Positions 9,940 to 21,002 of a stretch of DNA of 64,000 nt are shown piece by piece. Location of the stretch: positions 2,798,501 through 2,862,500 of the forward strand of contig JARFJB010001355.1 of assembly GCA_036346205.1 (NCBI GenBank), given 5' to 3'. The position numbers were made by a program, and so were the translations under genes. How positions within the stretch are numbered: the stretch's first letter is position 1; every line of letters begins with the position of its first letter. The stretch is from Vesta saturnalis. Taxonomy: Eukaryota; Arthropoda; Insecta; Coleoptera; Lampyridae. Below the pieces are notes generated by a model. The model was not told the origin of the DNA. It did not search any database and worked only from the letters and a program-made list of their open reading frames with translations.

Positions 9940-12162
9940 CTACTTGTCCGAAAAAGTGTGAGCAGGTTTCCCAAATAGACTAAAAGTTGCACATTTTAAA
10001 AATATTTTCATATACAAGGTGATTCAGAAAATCGTGGCCAACCAAACCAGATTTTGTTTAAATTGAACACCCTGTATATTTTTGCATACATTTGACGCGT
10101 AATTCATATCTCTAGCTTCAGCGGTTTTCGAATTATTCGCATTATTTCAACATTTTTTAAAGGTACACGGTATCAAAGAAATTAGTGTACCGTGGAAGTT
10201 ATTATAGCGATAAAAATGATTTTCTGAGGCGTTAAAGTCTAAGTACGGCCCTACTCCGAAAAATTTGGTTCAAACTGTGACATCACAAATATCGGAAAAC
10301 TTAATTTTTTCAAATAGAAACCACCATTTTTTATGTCACTAGTGAATTCTCCTTTGAAAATCAATAGGAAAGTATCTGACATGCCCTATACCTAAAATAA
10401 ACAGGTTTATTCGATGAAAACCATTTTTTACAGAACGCGTTAGTAAGTCCCTTTTTTGTAGAGTAGCCTATGAGGATTGGGATAACAAGTTTCTTACGTT
10501 TGAATTGCTTCTGTGACCATCTAATGGGTGCTTTCGCAGCTGAATTAAAGAATACTTGTATGCAGTACATTATTATGACATCATGAATTTTCTCGTTTTA
10601 AATGTGCATTTTAGCAGAGAAGGCAGGAATCTAGATATTGGAAAATCCTCCTTATCTAAATGTATCAAAAAGAATAAACTACATCCCTATCATGTACAAC
10701 TCCATCAAGACCTCTCCGCTGATGACTACATTCACCGAGTTAACTTTTGTCGATCGATGCAAATTAAATTACAGGAAAATAATCATCCACATTTAGTACA
10801 TGTAAATCATTTTCAACAGCAATGGAGTTAAATATCTGGGGAGGTACTGTTGGCAATTATGTTATAGGACCGCATTTCTCTGAGGGCCGCGTAAACGAAG
10901 ATGTCTTTTACAATTTTTTGAATGAACACTTTCAACTTCTTATTCAACATATTCCGGAGGAAATAAGAGAGCAGGTGTGGCTTCATATGGATGGTGCTAC
11001 GCCTCACTGCTATATACAAGTCGGAGCGCATGTAACTGCTTTATTTCCAAAAAAATGGATTGGTAGAGGTGGTCCTATGGTTTGGCCCGCTGTATCGCCA
11101 GACCGTACGAGTTTAGAGTTTTTCCTCTGGGGGTTTGTAAAATCTACAGTTTAAAAAACACCGATTACCACAAGAGAAGACATGACAAATCGTATCACGG
11201 AGGCCTTTCATAACATAATGTTACACCTATAATGTTACAAAATGTCAGAACTTCGGAATAGATTTCAAGCTTGCCTGAATCAAAATGGGTGATTTTGAAC
11301 ATATGTTATAAATTTGCTTATTAGCTGGACCAATTAATATGAGAACAAAATAAGAGAATTATCCATAAAACACTACACTAATTCCGACGCGGGTTAAGTT
11401 AACCGAGTTAGCAGCATCTTCAAAATAAGAATAAACTCTCTGACTTTGTTTTCATGTTTGTCATCTTTCATATTACCTTGTTATTGTAGAATTTAACCTT
11501 AACTTGGCTACTGAATATTTGTAGACACAAAATAAATTAATAATTATTTCTATACTCCTAATTACGTAGTGGACTGTAAAAGTATTCAGTGTCCAAATGC
11601 GAATGCACCATCTTTGAGAGAGAAAATTCATGATGTCATAATAATGTACTGCATGCAAGTATTTTTTATTCAGCTGCGAAATCACCTATTAGATGGTCAC
11701 AGAAGCAATTCAAACGTAAGAAACTTGTTATCTCAATCCTCATAGCCTACTCTACAAAAAAGGGACTTCCTAACGCGTTTTGTAAAAAAAAATGGTTTTT
11801 ATCGAATAAATCAAAACCTGCTTATTTTAGATGTAGGGAATGTCAGATACTTTCGTATTGATTTTCAAAGGAGAATTCACTAGTGAAATAAAAAACTGTG
11901 GTTTCCATTGGAAAAAATTGAGTTTTCCGATATTTGTGATGTCAAAGTTTGAACCAAGTTTTTCGGACGCCCTGTACAATATTTTTGGTTATTGAGAAAG
12001 GCTCTTAGTAGGGCCTTACTCAGACTTTAACACCTCAGAAAATCTTTTTTATTTCTACAATAACTTTCACGGTACACTAATTTCTTTGTCACCGTGTACC
12101 TTTCAAAAATGTTGAAATAATGCGAATAACTCGAAAACCGCTGAAGCTAGGGATATGAATTA
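9939..12162 (+). mobile_element. DD41D mariner-like element, copy A (truncated at both ends)
   Basis: Near copy of the element at 14598-16952. It has long inverted arms (about 9939-10610 and 11610-12162) sharing blocks such as ttcagcggttttcgaattat and its complement, around a decayed transposase. The left end starts inside the arm (actacttgtccgaaaaagtg) right after a TA tract. The right arm stops at gatatgaatta, where element B begins. The missing terminal part of copy A does not resume after B, so B's arrival was accompanied by a loss. Confidence 0.75.
10620..11280 (+). pseudogene. DD41D-type transposase relic, copy A
   Basis: Recognisable blocks in order: YHVQLHQDLSADDYIHRVNF (end of the HTH part), HLVHVNHFQQQWS, a frame change at about 10825, IWGGTVGNYVIGPHFSEGRV, LHMDGATPHCY with the second catalytic Asp, and KKWIGRGGPMVWPA with SPDRTSLEFFLWGF. 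The third acidic position is Glu in this copy. The segment with the first catalytic Asp, present in copy C as LFTDECTF, is deleted. It cannot encode an active DDE transposase. Confidence 0.75.
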
Positions 12163-13795
12163 CTTTTGTAAATTGAAATCTGTTTAGTACACTAATTTTA
12201 ACAATCCTTATTTATTATTGTAACAATACTTAATTAATAATTGTGAAATTAATAAGAATTCTTAGCAATAACGATTTATAAATAAATAACAATAACACCA
12301 GTATAATAAAATATCAAAATGTAAACCGTTCTTTTCAATACACATTTCACAGCGACGTACAATAGAACGTCTTAAGTTAATTAAATGATGCACCTTTATT
12401 TCATTGCAAGCATCTCTGATGCGATTGTGAAGTTCTTCAAGTGTATTAACCGGAGTGGTATACACTTTTTCCTTCATGAATCCACATACAAAAAAGTCAA
12501 GTGGCGTTAAATCGGGGGATCTAGGAGGCCACACCACTGGACTTCCACGACCTATCCACCTCCCCGGGTAGTTATTGTTTAGCCAATTTCTTACATTTCT
12601 GCCATAATGGGCCGGACATCCATCAAGCTGAAACCAAAAATGTCTCTTAAATTCAAAGGAATGTCTTCCCACATATTAACATGTTCTTCTTCTAAAAATT
12701 GTAGGAAATTTTCTGAATTTACACGTTGTGGCAAGAAATAAGGTCCAAACATGTGGTTGCCGTAAATTCCAATCCAGACATTTGTACTAAATTCATGTTG
12801 AAAACTTCTTGGTCGAATGGCATGTGGGTTTTCATGTGCCCATATATGCAGATTGTGAAAGTTTACGATACCACGACGAGTAAAACAGGATTCATCAGCT
12901 CACAGTATGTTGGATAAGAAATCTCTATTATTTTGAATGGAGTTAAGAACCCACCTACAATAATTAAGCCTTCGTTCGGCGTCACCTGGACATAAACCAT
13001 GAACAGGTTGAAAATGATATGGGCGTCTGTGATCCCGTTTTAAAACCCGGGAAACTTTACTTTGGGAAATACCAAGAGCAACAGCAGTACGTCGAGTACT
13101 TGTCGTGGGGTTCCTATTAAATTGACGCAATATACCCTCTCCAATTATATCTCGTCCACGGTTGTTCTGTCGGCCCCCACCTAAATTTTTCAAACCCTGG
13201 TTAACAAATCGACGATGGATACTCACAAAAACGGAATGATGAGGTTGTCGTCTATTTGGAAATCTTCTCCGATACTCCCTAGCTGCGTACTTTGAATTCC
13301 CATTTGCGAACCCATAAATAAAATGAATGTCGGCTTGTTCGCTATTTGTAAATGTAAACGGCATGTTACACTAATTAAAAGCTGGAAAATCAAATGAAAT
13401 AACTTTTTGAACTTAAAAACAATAATTAATGACAGTGAAATTATTCAAGATGAAGCAAGTGTTTGTAAAAAGTCAAACTGTCGTTTCAAAATATAAAATT
13501 TAATACTTACTTGTTTTCCAAGGAGTATCATATTTTGTTGCAATGAAATAAGGGTGCATCATTTAGTTAACTTAAGACGTTCTATTGTACGTCGCTGTGA
13601 AATGTGTATTGAAAAGAACGGTTTACATTTTGAACAAAGTGTCTAATTTTATTATACTAGTGTTATTGTTATTTATTTATAAATCGTTATTGCTAAGAAT
13701 TCTTATTAATTTCACAATTATTAATTAAGTATTGTTACAATAATAAATAAGGATTGCTAAAATTAGTGTACTAAACAGATTTCAATTTACAAAAG
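12163..13795 (-). mobile_element. DD41D mariner-like element B
   Basis: 1.63-kb element bounded by inverted repeats of about 220 bases (12163-12382 and 13567-13795), both beginning cttttgtaaattgaaatctg when read inwards. It contains a nearly full-length transposase on the minus strand. The left repeat covers the 3' end of the transposase coding region, and the right repeat carries a second inverted copy of those codons. It sits directly against the broken end of copy A. Confidence 0.8.
12262..13364 (-). pseudogene. DD41D transposase of element B, nearly complete but broken
   Basis: The start MPFTFTNSEQADIHFIYG is the usual N-terminus of this insect family. Helix-turn-helix blocks follow (NPTTSTRRTAVALGISQSKV). 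An in-frame TGA at about 12900 lies just before ADESCFTRRG, which holds the first catalytic Asp. The frame then continues through FSTNVWIGIYGNHMFGPYF and shifts at about 12660 into FQLDGCPAHYGRNVRNW (second Asp), GRWIGRGSPVVWPPRSPDLT and PLDFFVCG (third Asp). I count 41 residues between the second and third Asp, which places it in the DD41D group. The C-terminus is RRCEMCIEKNGLHFDILL. One stop and one frameshift separate it from a continuous reading frame. Confidence 0.85.
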
Positions 13796-14597
13796 TCTTG
13801 TATTTGAGTATGGCTTGATACAGTAGCGGCTCTTTAATGAGAGCAAGTGAGCAACGGTATATAACTTATTAGAATGTCACTTAAAAACTACATACATATT
13901 TATGGCGAAATTGATACATACATAATTATACAGAAAGTATTGACCGCATAACAATAATAATTATGCATTTCTTTTATACGAGGATAATAACAATGGATAC
14001 TAAAAAACCGATAACCTACCTATTTATAAATGAAAATGTATTTAAAATTTTACAGAAACGATCGTTAGGTACTAAAATGGCTCTAAATGTTTTATTATAT
14101 CTTTTTTATTAAAAACTTTATATTCAATTATTCACATAAAGCACATTACTTAACTTAGTACCACATCAAACACTAAAAATCAAAATAACTCAGAAAGGCA
14201 CAGGAATTTCGAAACAGAAGAAGGTACATTATTTTTGTTAAACTGTATGTAGATAATGAAAATAACAGTTTTTTTAAAAAATAGTCATTGGCGTAGAAGT
14301 TCTGTTTATGAAAGGGGTTGAGCACCCCCTCCACTCCGCCACTGTGAAAGTTTGTGAACATTCTTATCGCTTGTTTTATGCCTCTTAATTAATAGACAAT
14401 ATCCCCCCAACATTAAAAAAATCTAAGCATTCGTTTATGAGTTATAATGAAAATTTGAGAAAAAAAAATTATATTCAACACCCTGTATCTCGGAAACAAA
14501 GCCTTCTACGACATATGTTTATAGGAACTTTTCTTTTTAGAAACATGTGTTCTATCTCCTGTTAAAGTTTGTCTACAAAAAACTGACTCACCCTGTA
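13796..14597. other. Non-coding stretch with a mariner-type terminal fragment
   Basis: 13800-14440 is AT-rich with no recognised gene. 14480-14597 contains caccctgtatctcggaaac and ends gactcaccctgtac, the look of terminal repeats from another Tc1/mariner element, abutting element C. Confidence 0.45.
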
Positions 14598-16952
14598 CAT
14601 AGGGTGTCCATTTAGTGTGTAATTGTCCGATTATGGGCTCCCAGACTACTTGTCCGAAAAAGTGTGAGCAGGTTTCCCAAATAGACTAAAAGTTGCACAT
14701 TTTAAAAATATTTTCATATATACAGGGTGATTTAGAAAAACGTGGTCCACCAAACCTGATTTTGTTTAAATCAAACACCCTGTATATTTTTGCATACATT
14801 TGACGCCTAATTCATATCTCTAGCTTCAGCGGTTTTCGAGTTATTTGCATTATTTCAATATTTTTTAAAGGTACACGGTGTCAAAGAAATTAGTGTACCG
14901 TGAAAGTTATTGTAGAGGTAAAAATGATTTTCTGAGGTGTTAAAGTCTAAGTACGGCCCTACTCCCAAAAATTTGGTTCAAACTTTGACATCACAAATAT
15001 CGGAAAACTTAATTTTTTCAAATGGAAACCACCATTTTTTATGTCACTAATGAATTTTCCTTTAAAAATCAATACGAAGGTATCTGACATGCCCTATACC
15101 TAAAATAAATATATAATATATTGGAAAATCCTCCGTATCTAAATGTATCAAAAAGAATAAACTACATCCCTATCATGTACAACTCCATCAAGACCTCTCC
15201 GCTGATAACTACATTCACCGAGAACTATTGTCGATCGATGCAAATTAAATTACAGGAAAATAATCAGTTTCCATTCTACATATTATTTACAGACGAATGT
15301 ACATTCCATCGAAATAGATTTGTTAATAGATATAATTATCACTACTACGCCAGCGAAAATCCACATTTAGTACATGTAAATCATTTTCAACAGCAATGGA
15401 GTTGAAATGTCTAGGGAGGTACTGTTGGCAATTATATTATAGGACCGCATTTCTCTGAGTGCAGCGTAAACGAAGATGTCTTTTACAATTTTTTGAATGA
15501 ACACTTTCCACTTCTTATTCAACATATTCCGGAGGAAATAAGAGAACAGATGTGGCTTCATATGAATGGTACTACACCTCACTGCTATAGACAAGTCCGA
15601 GCGCATGTAACTGCTTTATTTCCAGAAAAATGGATTGGTAGAGGTGGTCCTATAGTTTGGCCCGCTGTATCGCTAGACCGTACGAGTTTAGTTTTTCCTC
15701 TGGGGGTTTGTAAAATCTGCAGTTTAAAAAACACCGATTACCACGAGAGAAGACATGAAAATCGTATCACGGAGGCCTTCCATAATGTTACAAAATGTCA
15801 GAACTTCGGAATAGATTTCAAGCTTGCCTGAATCAAAATGGGTGATTTTGAACATACGTTATAAATTTGCTTATTAGCTGGACTAATTAATATGAGAACA
15901 AAATAAGAGAATTATCCATAAAACACTACACTAATTCCGACGCGGGTTAAGTTAACCGAGTTAGCATCTTCAAAATAGGAATGAACTCTCTGACTTTGTT
16001 TTCATGTTTGTCATCTTTCATATTACCTTGTTATTGTAGAATTTAACCTTAACTTTGTTACTGAATATTTGTAGACACAAAATAAATTAATAATTATTTC
16101 TATACTCCTAATTACGTGGTAGACTGTAAAAGTATTTAGTGTCCAAATGCGAATGCACCATCTTTGAGAGAGAAAATTCATGATGTCATAATAATGTACT
16201 GCATGCAAGTATTTTTTATTCAGCTGCGAAATCACCTATTAGATGGTCACAGAAGCAATTCAAACGTAAGAAACTTGTTATCTCAATCCTCATAGCCTAC
16301 TCTACAAAAAAGGGACTTCCTAACGCGTTTTGTAAAAAAAAAAATTGGTTTTTATCGAATAAATCAAAACCTGCTTATTTTAGATGTAGGGAATGTCAGA
16401 TACTTTCGTATTGATTTTCAAAGGAGAATTCACTAGTGACATAAAAAATGATGGTTTCCATTGGAAAAAATTGAGTTTTCCGATATTTCTGATGTCAAAG
16501 TTTGAACCAAATTTTTCGGACGCCCTGTACAATATTTTCGGGTATTGGGAAAGGTTCTTCGTAGGGCCTTACTCAGACTTTAACACATCAGAAAATCTTT
16601 TTTATCTCTACAATAACTTCCACGGTACATTAATTTCTTTGTCACCGTTTACCTTTCAAAAATGTTGAAATAATGCGAATAACTCGAAAACCGCTGAAGC
16701 TAGGGATATGAATTACGCATCAGATGTACGCAAAATTTTACGAGTTATTCGATGATGTAAAAATATATTGGGTGTTCCATTTAAACAAAGCCAAGTTTGG
16801 ATGACCACGTTTTTCTGAATTACCTTGTATATATGAAAATACTTTTAAAATGTGCAACTTTTAGTCTATTTGGGAAACCTGCTCATACTTTTTCGGACAA
16901 ATAGTCTGGGAGTCCATAATCGGACAATTACACACTAAGTGAACACCCTGTA
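14598..16952 (+). mobile_element. DD41D mariner-like element, copy C (full length)
   Basis: 2.35-kb element. The left end (catagggtgtccatttagtg) follows TA, and the right end reads cactaagtgaacaccctgta, its inverted partner, followed by TA. The inverted arms are very long, about 600 bases or more, and can be traced base by base (cagactacttgtccgaaaaa on the left, its complement at about 16885). The arms flank a dead transposase. This copy shows the termini missing from copy A. Confidence 0.85.
15121..15831 (+). pseudogene. DD41D-type transposase relic, copy C
   Basis: Keeps the first catalytic region (PFYILFTDECTFHRNRF) that copy A has lost, and ends that frame at HFQQQWS, as copy A does. The second frame (15493-15831) reads LHMNGTTPHCYRQVRAHVTA, so the second catalytic Asp is now Asn. 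It then reads KWIGRGGPIVWPA and SLDRTSLVFPLG, where the third acidic residue is lost. The N-terminal DNA-binding part is missing. It is dead at two catalytic positions. Confidence 0.75.
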
Positions 16953-16959
16953 TATATTG

Positions 16960-17400
16960 CTCGCTATGGATGGAAATATATAGTTCTAATGTATGTCAGA
17001 AGTTCAATTATTGTGTTTACCGAAAGTTTCGTGCGTTTGTCTAACGTTTGATCCTTTTTCAGCCTGTCCCTTATGATAATTCGAGCCTTATCGCTGGGCA
17101 CATTTGTGGATAGGCTCACGATGTCGAAGCTTACCAGTATTTCTTCGTGGTTTAGTTTGAAGTTTCTGATGATTTCTACGAAGTGCTGCGTATTCTTGAC
17201 CATAGACTCGATTTTATCCGATAAGGGTGTGATGATGCCTAGCAGCTAATGTGCTAATGGGTGACAAGGTGAAGTTCTCAGCGCACAGGTGGATTTTTCG
17301 AGATGACAATTGATCTCGGATGTATTCCATACTTATGGATCTTTGGTAGGTAGTGCAGATACGGGGGTTTGCTGTTATAAGGAAACGACCGCACGTGGTT
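16960..17400 (-). pseudogene. Penelope-like element reverse transcriptase fragment
   Basis: The minus strand shows PPYLHYLPKIHKYGIHPRS at the start (about 17370-17310). After a frameshift it reads MVKNTQHFVEIIRNFKLNHE and ILVSFDIVSLSTNVPSDKAR (17203-17080). LVSFDxVSLxTNVP is RT motif A of PLEs, with the catalytic Asp present. It is a middle RT piece, complementary in content to the 3' pieces at 4650-5552 and 7800-8660, but lies too far away to be the same copy. Confidence 0.75.
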
Positions 17401-18300
17401 CTAGGTTTGAGAGGTTAGGTTTAGTTCGCCTAGATGAATCAACGGAAGTCTTCATTTAAAAAGACCTATACTCATCTTTAAGCTCACATTATTTATTTAA
17501 ATGTATGACTTAAACTTCAATTTATGGTTTCGTGCACCTATTAGAGCATAAGCTGTTACATTTATGCAACATTTTACTAGTCCAATTATTCCCAATCATG
17601 TCTCAATCAATCATAGAATAAATTGTACTAATGGAGGAGAAAAATAAACATCTTGATTAGAATTTTCTTTCAGTTTCATATTGAAGCATATTTTTATCAG
17701 AAACAAAACGTGCTTGGAATAATTTTATTCGAAACCTAGTCACTCTCGTTGATTTTAGATTAAAAAATTAGAAATTCAATTATGTTACTACGAATGAATG
17801 ATATATCCGAAAGGCATTACGAATTTTCTTTACTTCGTCGAATATCAAAGCTTTACAAACAGACAAATATTATCTAAAGTAACATTCTGAAAGTTAAATA
17901 CATGTGCATTCTGTAAGATCAATAAAATCCCCATCTTCAATAATATGGTTTATGTAGCCGTATTTGAAAGTGAGCAAGTTTATTTCAAACGAAAACTTGT
18001 AATTAACTTGCTAATCAATTTAATGCTTTCTCATTTTCCTTCGAGTTTATACATTTTGTATTATACGTATTTCGTTTATGTTAACATTTTTTTAACCAGC
18101 CAAAAGAGGCAAATGCCGCAAGGTACGTATGTTTGGATGTAAGCTAATATTAACATTTCATATACAACCTCTCTGAACAATTCATGAATACGAGGTTATC
18201 ATTCAAAATTGGCGAATCGACCAAATGTGGAGGTCGTATACATCTCATCACATGCTTGCTAAATTATGTGTATTTACTTATTAATAATAATAATATATAA
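17401..18300. other. No recognised gene
   Basis: AT-rich sequence. I see no domain, inverted repeat or RNA gene that I can support. Confidence 0.4.
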
Positions 18301-18307
18301 TAATACC

Positions 18308-18497
18308 GCAGGGGGTTTAGAAGTATTGCCGAACGATCGTCTTAACAAGTCAGTGGGGGTTATAACACTTTCTGACCTAATGGTATGTTCAACTGGCGAA
18401 ATAATTAATGAACTAAAGGAACAAGGAGTAATAGACGCATACGAGTGTCACGATTTATATTTTGAGCCTAACAATGAAAAAACAGTAATTTGTCACT
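18308..18497 (+). pseudogene. Jockey-like ORF1 (nucleic-acid-binding), front fragment
   Basis: LNKSVGVITLSDLMVCSTGE followed by IINELKEQGVIDAY resembles the region of Jockey-clade ORF1 proteins just before the zinc knuckles (pattern LNxxxGVxxxxDLxxxxxxEIxxxLxxQGV). The frame stops at about 18497, inside the terminal repeat of the inserted mariner. The rest of the protein resumes at 19690. Confidence 0.6.
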
Positions 18498-19420
18498 GAA
18501 AACTGCTTTATTGTTTTTCGAAATGATCAATACACTTTTGCATTCATTCGAACCATTTGTCGTAGCATTTTTTCCAATCTTCTTGAGACACCTCCATAAC
18601 CTGGTGTTTGAACGCATCAACGGCTTCTTCCGCCGACGAAAATCGTTGCCTACGTAATTTATTCTTGACATTCGGAAACAAGAAATCATTGGGTGACAAT
18701 TCGCGACTGCAGGGCGGATGACCCATCAATTCGATTATTTGAGTGTTCAAATAATCGGTTAGGCGAGATGTGTGACAGCTCGTATTGTCGTGATGAAAAA
18801 CGATCCGACGGCGCTTGTTTGTTTTCCGCATTTCACCGCAGACTTCCAGCAAACAAATGGTTGTGTACCATTCTGAATTGACCGTTTTACGTTCGTCTAA
18901 ATACACAGTTGCCACATGACCAGTTTTTCCGAAAAAACAGGCAACCATTTGTTTCGATGTGCTTCGAGCGCTAACAACTTTTGTTGGATATGGTTCACCT
19001 TGAAACACCCACACAGTCGACTGCTGTTCACGTGCCGGCTCGTATGCATATATCTATGATTCGTCACCTGTTACAATCTTATATACGTCTTTTGAAGCAC
19101 TGCCATTGTATTTCTTGAGCATTTGTGTGTACCAACCTACGCGAGCATCTTTTTGAGATTTCGTCAAATTATGTGGGATCCTACGAGAACAAACCTTTTT
19201 CATGGCTAAACGATCATGTAATATTTTATACATGCAGGTGGAACTAATTAATGCCTAGGATTTCGTCATTTTCACAGTATGCCGCACGGCGATCTTGAAT
19301 TATTAGTTTTTTCACAGCATCAATGTTTTCTTGAAAACAACTGATTTTGGACGATCTTCACGAATTTCGTCAGTGAGCGAAAGGCGGCCACGGTTAAAAC
19401 CATTATACCGACGTTTCACA
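18495..19420 (-). pseudogene. mariner transposase, interrupted
   Basis: Read on the minus strand: HTH region with KRRYNGFNRGRLSLTDEIRE (about 19410-19350), then CSRRIPHNLTKSQKDARVGW (about 19190-19130), the first catalytic block GDES at 19060 followed by TAG where the family has Trp (TGG), then QQSTVWVFQGEPYPTKV, ARSTSKQMVACFFGKTGHVA, and the second Asp in FHHDNTSCHTSRLT. The third block is degraded (family YSPDLAPNDFF, here CSRELSPNDFLF), with the final Asp kept. The C-terminus is RMQKCIDHFEK. It has at least one stop and one lost residue between the second and third Asp. No activity is expected. Confidence 0.85.
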
Positions 19421-19690
19421 GTGCCAAGGATGAAACTTCATCGAAAATGTGAAAGTAAGTTGATCGATACACTCTTGTCTTGATAATCCACGTCGAAAAT
19501 CGTAATAAATACGAAAATTTTACGACTTAATTCCATTCCTTTGCTGACAATCTTCAAGTAACCATAAACAACACACATAACACTATTGACAAAAAGTTTG
19601 AAGTATGTTATTGTCAACACTGTCAGACGTTTCTATGGAAACGTAAAACGACGCCTAACTGCAATCAGTGTTGCTAAGGTTCAAAATATA
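18495..19690 (-). mobile_element. mariner (DD34D) element inserted in Jockey ORF1
   Basis: About 1.2 kb, carrying one transposase gene on the minus strand and interrupting ORF1 of the surrounding Jockey-like element. The left edge (ctgaaaactgctttattgtt) follows the transposase 3' end closely. The exact right terminus is not resolved; ORF1 coding resumes at about 19690. The insertion is younger than the host element. Confidence 0.7.
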
Positions 19691-20006
19691 AATAATGGCC
19701 CTCGTACAGCTATGATCAAACTTACATTTAACCAAAACACGCTACGGTTAGAAATACAAGCATCGTACTTACAGATAAAACCCAAGCATACATTCCCGCC
19801 TCTACAAAATGCTTTAATTGTCAGAAGTTTGGACACCTGGGAAATTCTGCAAGAACGAGCAAATGTGCGAATGCGGAAAAAGATCACATGATGTGAAAGA
19901 GAAGTGTAATGATCCCCGGAAATGTAGTAGTTGTGGAGTCCACACCACTAGAGCACCGTGTTGCCCAACATACATAAAGGAAAGAGAAGTGGTGAGAATG
20001 AAAGCA
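19690..20006 (+). pseudogene. Jockey-like ORF1, CCHC zinc-knuckle region
   Basis: TAMIKLTFNQNTLRLEIQAS leads into the knuckles. After a frame shift at about 19810 the sequence reads NCQKFGHLGNS, then CAKCGKRSHDVKEKC and CSSCGVHTTRAPCC, with the CX2CX4HX4C spacing of retroelement knuckles. It ends KEREVVRMKA at the border of the inserted LTR element. ORF1 proteins of this type bind element RNA. Confidence 0.75.
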
Positions 20007-20155
20007 TGATGTGCAACTGGGTCCTTGTACAGTTGTACGTGTAGATGTCATTTAAGTGATGTACATTTTTAAACAACTAACTTTACTTAATTTAACTTAC
20101 ATTAGAATTCTGGTTAATAATTACTCAAAATTGACTTCAAATCTGCTTATAACCT
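20007..20155 (-). repeat. LTR-like repeat, left copy (3' LTR)
   Basis: Shares ggtccttgtacagttgtacg and the following sequence with 20856-21002 at roughly 90% identity by eye. The full left LTR probably extends to about 20300, but that part is diverged and contains TA repeats. Confidence 0.6.
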
Positions 20156-20235
20156 AATTGACATAAATGGTATAGTCTATCTTTATGAACTATCATCGAG
20201 TTTCCAAATTTATCACCAATTCTACAAGTTGGAAT

Positions 20236-20237
<2 letters not shown>

Positions 20238-20301
<64 letters not shown>
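20238..20301. repeat. (TA)n microsatellite
   Basis: Pure TA run inside the diverged part of the left LTR-like repeat. Confidence 0.95.
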
Positions 20302-20307
<6 letters not shown>

Positions 20308-20515
20308 TACTGGTCCATATGTAGTTGAGGAAATCATCGGTCCAAGTTGTAGAATAAGCATGTAGACAAAAAAAACTTAAGTAAACTAACTACAGGCATC
20401 CTTAAATTAATATTGTATTTATATTGTTGATTATTTTAAATTTAAACCTTATTCAACATATTCAGCACTTAACTACTTTTACTAACTCCCTACTAACGTA
20501 TTTATTGTAACGTGA

Positions 20516-20689
20516 TTATAACACTATTATGATTATAATTACAATTATAGCAATAATTATCCCAACTTCCTTCCAAGTAAAAACTTTTCCATTTTGGTTC
20601 TGATTAACCCCATTTGTTAAAACACCACTAGTTCCAGCTTGATTAATAAAAATTTCTCCTTTCCCTTCTTTAGAAAGATTTTTACCCAT
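20516..20689 (-). CDS. 57-residue putatively myristoylated single-pass membrane protein in the small LTR element
   Basis: A complete frame from ATG (20689) to TAA (20516). It starts MGKNLSKEGKGE: Gly2 with Ser at position 6 fits the N-myristoylation consensus MGxxxS, and lysines follow. Asn/Gly-rich residues 14-35 lead to TWKEVG and then a hydrophobic run of about 18 residues made almost wholly of Ile, Ala and Val (~43-57) at the C-terminus, enough for one membrane span. It lies downstream of the PBS-like site and on the same strand. I do not recognise the family and cannot assign a function. A chance frame cannot be excluded, but the coherent features argue for a real product. Confidence 0.5.
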   Translation of the reverse strand: MGKNLSKEGKGEIFINQAGTSGVLTNGVNQNQNGKVFTWKEVGIIIAIIVIIIIIVL

Positions 20690-20842
20690 TTATCACATTA
20701 TTTAACACTTCGATACGTCGATAGCACAAACTGATTTTAATTTTTAAATTAAATTTTCTGCTGATATTTTAATTATATATTTTTTCTTCTACTTCCACTA
20801 TCTTTCACCATCACAAATACATACGCCTTGATTTGCCTTTTA

Positions 20843-20855
20843 GGCAGGATCGCCA
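20843..20855 (-). promoter_or_regulatory. Primer-binding-site-like sequence
   Basis: TGGCGATCCTGCC directly abuts the CA end of the right LTR on the minus strand. Retroelement PBS sequences begin TGG (complement of tRNA CCA). The 13 bases would pair with a tRNA ending GGCAGGATCGCCA, which from memory resembles insect tRNA-Arg. The identity of the tRNA needs checking. Confidence 0.5.
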
Positions 20856-21002
20856 TGATGTGCAGCTGGGTCCTTGTACAGTTGTACGTGTAGATGTCAT
20901 TTAAGAGATGTACATTTTAAACAACTAATATTATTTAATTTAGCTTACATCAGAATTCTGGTTACTAGTTACTCACTATTGACTTCAAATTACTTTTAAT
21001 AT
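20856..21002 (-). repeat. LTR-like repeat, right copy (5' LTR)
   Basis: Right partner of 20007-20155. The LTR likely extends to about 21150, where the minus strand begins TGTGTGTAGG and where an open frame of the Jockey ORF1 tail resumes. Confidence 0.6.
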
